A stretch of 8,218 nt of DNA from Candidatus Poribacteria bacterium. Its GTDB lineage: Bacteria; Poribacteria; WGA-4E; WGA-3G. The stretch covers positions 1 through 8,218 of the forward strand of contig JAPPMR010000270.1 in assembly GCA_028818995.1 (NCBI GenBank), given 5' to 3'. The translations under genes were made by a program, and so were the position numbers. The notes beneath the pieces were generated by a model. The model was not told the origin of the DNA. It worked only from the letters and a program-made list of their open reading frames with translations, and ran no database searches. Positions 6,435 to 8,218 of this stretch are shown here, one piece after another (within the stretch, counting starts at the first letter, position 1; the number at the start of each line of letters is the position of its first letter).

Positions 6435-6621
6435 TTTTGTCTGAACCAAGAATCACCAAATCAAGAAATCAACGGTATGAACGCCATTTAGGCGTTCCCC
6501 GGGTATGAATGCCATTTAGGCATTCCCCGGGATTACAAGATTTACAGGATTGTCAGTATCCGCACAGCATACACATAATCCTGAAAATCCGATAATCTGG
6601 TAAATCCTGGTTCAGACAAAA
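6435..6621. mobile_element. 187-bp segment with TGTCTGAACCA terminal inverted repeats
   Basis: The left end at 6435-6448 (TTTTGTCTGAACCA) is the perfect reverse complement of 6608-6621. Counting inward, about 11 of the next 15 positions also match, giving an imperfect arm near 29 bases. The interior has a tandem hairpin pair (6474-6529) and GATTACAAGATTTACAGGATT-like sequence facing AATCCTG..AAATCC sequence, a style of dispersed repeat I recall from many bacterial genomes. There is no coding capacity. It could be a non-autonomous (MITE-like) element or a long hairpin repeat; no clear target duplication is visible at the ends. Confidence 0.45.
6474..6529 (+). repeat. Tandem pair of 28-bp hairpin units
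   Basis: Two adjacent 28-base units (6474-6501 and 6502-6529) read GGTATGAAYGCC-ATTTA-GGCRTTCCCCG. They differ only at 6482/6510 (C versus T) and 6494/6522 (G versus A), which are paired positions in the 7-base stem, so both units keep a perfect hairpin. Confidence 0.9.
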
Positions 6622-6622
6622 A

Positions 6623-6643
6623 GGCGCGTTTACAAAACGCGCC
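6623..6643 (-). repeat. GGCGCG palindromic repeat, centre ACA
   Basis: GGCGCGTTT and AAACGCGCC pair around ACA. It starts one base after the 187-bp segment. No T-tract follows on the plus strand. Confidence 0.85.
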
Positions 6644-6658
6644 TACTGGGGAGGGAAT

Positions 6659-6685
6659 GTCGGGTGTCGCGTTGCTCTACCCGAC
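6659..6685 (+). repeat. GTCGGGT/ACCCGAC hairpin repeat
   Basis: Seven-base arms at 6659-6665 and 6679-6685 enclose 13 bases. The related hairpin at 6813-6840 has GTTGGGT/ACCCAAC, a paired C-G to T-A change. Confidence 0.75.
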
Positions 6686-6703
6686 CTACAAGATAAACTT
6701 TCA
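6679..6703 (+). repeat. Upstream box ACCCGACCTAC-N4-TAAACTTTCA, copy 2
   Basis: Second copy of the box at 67-91. It overlaps the right arm of the TCGGGT hairpin and ends eight bases before the -35 of the LamG promoter, where an activator could bind. Confidence 0.5.
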
Positions 6704-6711
6704 CAAAATGC

Positions 6712-6740
6712 TTGACATTTTTTTGCATTTTTGATATGCT
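6712..6740 (+). promoter_or_regulatory. Promoter of the LamG gene, extended -10
   Basis: TTGACA at 6712-6717 and TATGCT at 6735-6740 (four of six consensus bases) are separated by 17 bases, and TGA directly before the -10 makes an extended -10. Transcription would start near 6747, about 195 bases before the ATG, so the gene has an unusually long leader compared with its neighbours. Confidence 0.65.
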
Positions 6741-6747
6741 ATCATCA

Positions 6748-6942
6748 CATCGTGGGTCATCACTCGATTTCCCACACCCGCGATGTTATTCCGCTTAACA
6801 TTGTAATCGTCCGTTGGGTAGAACGTTCGCAAAACCCAACATCAATACTATCCCGTAAATGTATTTCTATTTTATCAAATCGGCAGACCTCTTGCGCTAT
6901 CGCATGAGAGGTATATGTCAACCCTATTAGGAGGAGTAACCA
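6748..6942 (+). promoter_or_regulatory. Long structured 5' leader of the LamG gene
   Basis: Several potential stems fill this leader. CATCG/CGATG (6748-6752 with 6781-6785) encloses GTGGG/CCCAC. ATGTTA/TAACAT is at 6783-6788 and 6796-6801. GTTGGGT/ACCCAAC is at 6813-6840. ACCTCT-TGCG-CTAT-CGCA-TG-AGAGGT (6887-6912) lies 16 bases before the AGGAGGAG ribosome binding site at 6929-6936. I do not recognise a known riboswitch class. A second promoter inside the leader cannot be excluded. Confidence 0.4.
6813..6840 (+). repeat. GTTGGGT/ACCCAAC hairpin repeat
   Basis: Seven-base arms enclose GAACGTTC, itself palindromic. The sequence from 6815 to 6843 is the second copy of the repeat at 6407-6434. 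It lies within the predicted leader of the LamG mRNA. Confidence 0.75.
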
Positions 6943-7743
6943 ATGAAAGTTAGATTATTTTCCATCGGAGTCATTGTTCTATTTACGGCAGGTTTATTCA
7001 TAACTATTAGTGATGCCAAAATTGACCCAGATACCATCATAGGCTTATGGGGATTTGATGATGGTGGGGGTAAAACAGCTTCTGATTCCTCGGGAAACGA
7101 ACATGATGGGGAACTCATAAGTAACCCAAAATGGGTGGAAGGCAAATTTGGCGGTGCACTTGAATTTGATGGCTCAAATTATATAGATATGGGCAACGAT
7201 GAGTCGCTGCAGTTTGATGGCGATGTGACGATTGTTTTTTGGGCGAAACCGGAAAACGTCGGTGCAGGTCGTCAAAACATCGTTTGTAAAGCTTACGGCG
7301 GCGAAGGCTGCTTGACACAGGAACCAAACGGTGTGATGAGTTTCTATTGGGGCGATGGCGGCGGGAACGCAGAGCCGTATGTGGAGGTTCAAAGACCCCC
7401 TGCTGGCACTATCGTCAGCGGTGAATGGATACACATCGCTGAGGTCAGAGATGTGGGTAAACGCCAGTATCGTATGTATAAAAACGGTGATGTTGTCGCA
7501 CAAGCCGGTTGGAATAAATGTGGGGACCACCCATGTGGCGATTCCACGCCCAGCGCGCTTAATTTATATATCGGCAACGGATATGCAGGTAAGTTCAGAG
7601 GTATCCTCGACGAGGTCGCCATCATTGGCGCGGTGCTCAGTGAGGACGATATTAACAGTGTTATGGACAACGGATTTGAAGGGGTCGCTGCTGTTGAGGC
7701 TACGGGTAAACTTACCACGACCTGGGCAAACCTGAAGCGATAA
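6943..7743 (+). CDS. Secreted LamG (concanavalin A-like) domain protein
   Basis: This 266-residue protein begins with a signal peptide: MKVR, a hydrophobic stretch 5-20, and probable cleavage after TISDA at residue 25. One LamG/ConA-like jelly-roll domain fills residues 33-245. It opens with GLWGFDDGGGKTASDSSGN (34-52) and GALEFDGSNYIDMG (71-84). TIVFWAKP (96-103), WIHIAEVRD (162-170) and YRMYKNG (176-182) follow, ending in FRGILDEVAIIGAVLSEDDI (218-237). Such domains typically bind carbohydrate or other surface ligands, often with calcium; there is no catalytic domain. Four Cys (115, 123, 193, 198) could form two disulfides, consistent with export. The C-terminus VEATGKLTTTWANLKR parallels that of the PD40 protein. 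The ATG at 6943 has a strong AGGAGGAG six bases upstream. The promoter and long leader are described separately. The ligand is unknown. Confidence 0.88.
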   Translation: MKVRLFSIGVIVLFTAGLFITISDAKIDPDTIIGLWGFDDGGGKTASDSSGNEHDGELISNPKWVEGKFGGALEFDGSNYIDMGNDESLQFDGDVTIVFWAKPENVGAGRQNIVCKAYGGEGCLTQEPNGVMSFYWGDGGGNAEPYVEVQRPPAGTIVSGEWIHIAEVRDVGKRQYRMYKNGDVVAQAGWNKCGDHPCGDSTPSALNLYIGNGYAGKFRGILDEVAIIGAVLSEDDINSVMDNGFEGVAAVEATGKLTTTWANLKR

Positions 7744-7757
7744 CTTCGTTATGGTCG

Positions 7758-7808
7758 GTCGCGATTCGGAGATCGCTCCTACTGTAGGAGGGAACTCCGA
7801 TTCCCGAC
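7758..7808 (+). repeat. Nested hairpin downstream of the LamG gene
   Basis: The outer arms 7758-7771 and 7795-7808 match at 12 of 14 positions (GTCGCGATTCGGAG against CTCCGATTCCCGAC). Inside, CTCCTAC-T-GTAGGAG (7776-7790) is a perfect palindrome with a one-base centre. It begins 14 bases after the stop codon; no T-tract follows directly. Confidence 0.65.
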
Positions 7809-7829
7809 TATTGTAGATCCTAATAAGAA

Positions 7830-7857
7830 GGCGCGTTTTGTAAACGCGTCATTTTTT
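7830..7857 (+). terminator. Probable intrinsic terminator built from a GGCGCG repeat
   Basis: GGCGCGTTT-TGT-AAACGCGTC (one mismatched stem pair, so a 7-base inner stem plus an outer G-C pair) is followed by A and six T at 7852-7857. It is 87 bases after the LamG stop codon. The stem belongs to the dispersed palindrome family. Confidence 0.55.
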
Positions 7858-7861
7858 GTCA

Positions 7862-7911
7862 GAATCGCGGATTTATAGAATTTCACGGATTATACCAAAT
7901 TAACGCGATTC
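7862..7911 (+). repeat. Inverted repeat GAATCGCG/CGCGATTC
   Basis: Perfect 8-base arms at 7862-7869 and 7904-7911 enclose AT-rich sequence with GGATTTATAG and ACGGATTAT motifs. CGCGATTCG at 7904-7912 also occurs at 7760-7768, so this may be part of the same repeat family as the nested hairpin. Confidence 0.5.
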
Positions 7912-7921
7912 GTCTCGGTAG

Positions 7922-7941
7922 GTGCGGTTTCCTAACCGCAC
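7922..7941 (+). repeat. GTGCGGTT-TCCT-AACCGCAC hairpin repeat
   Basis: Eight-base arms around TCCT, flanked by GTAG on the left as in the GGYGCG family. It appears to be a related variant with GGTT in place of GTTT at the inner stem. A half copy is at 8029-8038. Confidence 0.7.
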
Positions 7942-7957
7942 TATAACTCTCAATTTA

Positions 7958-7986
7958 GCGGTTCGCCACCTTGTAGGCGCGTTTTG
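7958..7986 (+). repeat. GCGGTTCGCCACC..GTAGGCGCGTTTTG direct repeat, copy 2
   Basis: Near-identical to 1177-1206. The GGCGCG hairpin begun at 7976 is cut at its centre: the right arm is missing and the sequence passes directly into the 31-base GATGAAGATTAA repeat at 7986. Confidence 0.7.
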
Positions 7987-8016
7987 ATGAAGATTAATTT
8001 ATTAATTCGGTAATTT
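7986..8016 (+). repeat. 31-bp GATGAAGATTAA-N9-TCGGTAATTT repeat, copy 1
   Basis: The 12-base left and 10-base right blocks are identical to those at 8039-8069, while the 9-base AT-only middle differs. It is preceded by the left half of a GGCGCG hairpin. Confidence 0.75.
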
Positions 8017-8038
8017 GGAGAAATATCCGGTGCGGTTA

Positions 8039-8069
8039 GATGAAGATTAAATAAATATTTCGGTAATTT
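8039..8069 (+). repeat. 31-bp GATGAAGATTAA-N9-TCGGTAATTT repeat, copy 2
   Basis: Second copy, 53 bases after the first. It is preceded by GGTGCGGTTA (8029-8038), the left half of the GTGCGGTT hairpin family, so again a hairpin arm is joined to this repeat. Confidence 0.75.
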
Positions 8070-8098
8070 CTTTAGTCCCGTAGGGACGATATGTTTAT
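8070..8098 (+). repeat. CTTTAGTCCCGTAGGGACG hairpin repeat, copy 1
   Basis: A GTCCC-GTA-GGGAC stem-loop is followed by ATATGTTTAT. It starts directly after the 31-bp repeat. Copy 3 at 8165-8189 is an exact 25-base inverted match. Confidence 0.85.
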
Positions 8099-8120
8099 AG
8101 AAATGTGATAACCTATCTTT

Positions 8121-8149
8121 CTTTAGTTCCGTAGGAACGGCATATTTAT
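8121..8149 (+). repeat. CTTTAGTTCCGTAGGAACG hairpin repeat, copy 2
   Basis: Direct repeat of the 8070 copy. The stem is GTTCC-GTA-GGAAC: one C-G pair has become T-A on both sides, so pairing is kept. The A/T-rich tail (CATATTTAT) has drifted. Confidence 0.85.
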
Positions 8150-8164
8150 TGTTGATGTGCTTTG

Positions 8165-8189
8165 AAACATATCGTCCCTACGGGACTAA
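8165..8189 (-). repeat. TTAGTCCCGTAGGGACG hairpin repeat, copy 3, inverted
   Basis: Exact reverse complement of 8072-8096 over 25 bases. Together with copy 1 it could form a long stem enclosing copy 2. Confidence 0.85.
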
Positions 8190-8218
8190 GGGATGAGGTC
8201 GTCCGCGCTGCTATAAAC
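8190..8218. other. Right-edge sequence, unassigned
   Basis: Twenty-nine bases after the last repeat hold no recognisable feature; a gene may begin or end outside the window. Confidence 0.4.

Larger units (their letters stand above)
6387..6711. other. Intergenic repeat cluster upstream of the LamG gene
   Basis: No gene is seen. In order the region holds a TGGGTAGA repeat (6407-6434), a 187-base segment with terminal inverted repeats and an internal tandem hairpin pair (6435-6621), a GGCGCG hairpin (6623-6643) and a TCGGGT hairpin (6659-6685). The last overlaps the upstream box next to the LamG promoter. Confidence 0.7.

Noticed and set aside
6474..6529. CRISPR array suggested by 28-bp units
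   Set aside because: The units are directly adjacent with no spacers, there are only two, and no cas genes are present.
6748..6942. Known riboswitch in the LamG leader
   Set aside because: No conserved core of a class I can recognise is visible; only generic stems.
7355..7735. Long alternative frames overlapping the LamG gene on both strands
   Set aside because: They are shadows: the LamG frame has a signal peptide, domain motifs and a strong ribosome binding site, the others have none.
8070..8189. CRISPR-like repeats at the right edge
   Set aside because: One copy is inverted, spacing is uneven and the copies contain their own hairpins; they fit dispersed palindromic repeats.

Overview
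The window reads as an intergenic-repeat-rich stretch of a moderately AT-rich genome from an uncultured Gram-negative-like bacterium. My best guess is Candidatus Poribacteria or a close relative. The grounds are a membrane-anchored WD40 propeller protein, a secreted LamG protein, a secreted TolB/PD40-type protein, a shared C-terminal tail of the KLTTxW..LKR type (which I associate from memory with secreted poribacterial proteins), and many short palindromic repeats of the GGCGCGTTT-N3-AAACGCGCC kind. No rRNA or housekeeping marker is present, so the taxonomic call is inference.

Layout. 211-1167 (+) encodes a multi-pass membrane protein. 1429-3648 (-) encodes a 739-residue WD40 protein with an N-terminal anchor, convergent with the first gene. 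3876-5150 (+) encodes a beta-class N6-adenine-type DNA methyltransferase with a C-terminal HNH nuclease domain, divergent from the WD40 gene. 5421-6386 (+) encodes a secreted PD40/TolB-like propeller protein. 6943-7743 (+) encodes a secreted LamG-domain protein. Each gene has its own recognisable sigma70-type promoter (-35/-10 spacing 16-17), and all but the last have 5' leaders of only about 20-30 nt. They therefore look like five separate transcription units, not one operon.

The intergenic DNA is the most unusual part. It holds at least seven families of short inverted or direct repeats: GGYGCG hairpins, GGGGTTT hairpins, a tandem 28-bp hairpin pair, TCGGGT/TTGGGT hairpins, TAGTCCCGTAGGGAC hairpins, a 31-bp GATGAAGATTAA repeat, and a 187-bp segment with TGTCTGAACCA terminal inverted repeats. 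In four of these families the copies differ by paired substitutions that keep the stem intact, which suggests selection or copying at the level of a folded RNA or cruciform. Two GGYGCG-type hairpins near the right edge are cut at their centre and continue into the 31-bp repeat.

Functionally, the proteins do not form an obvious pathway. The strongest candidate for a little-described system is the stand-alone methyltransferase-HNH fusion, a possible one-polypeptide modification/restriction enzyme. Its putative target-recognition segment uses different codons from the rest of the gene. The second candidate is the short conserved C-terminal tail found only on the two proteins with cleavable-type signal peptides, a possible sorting or anchoring signal.
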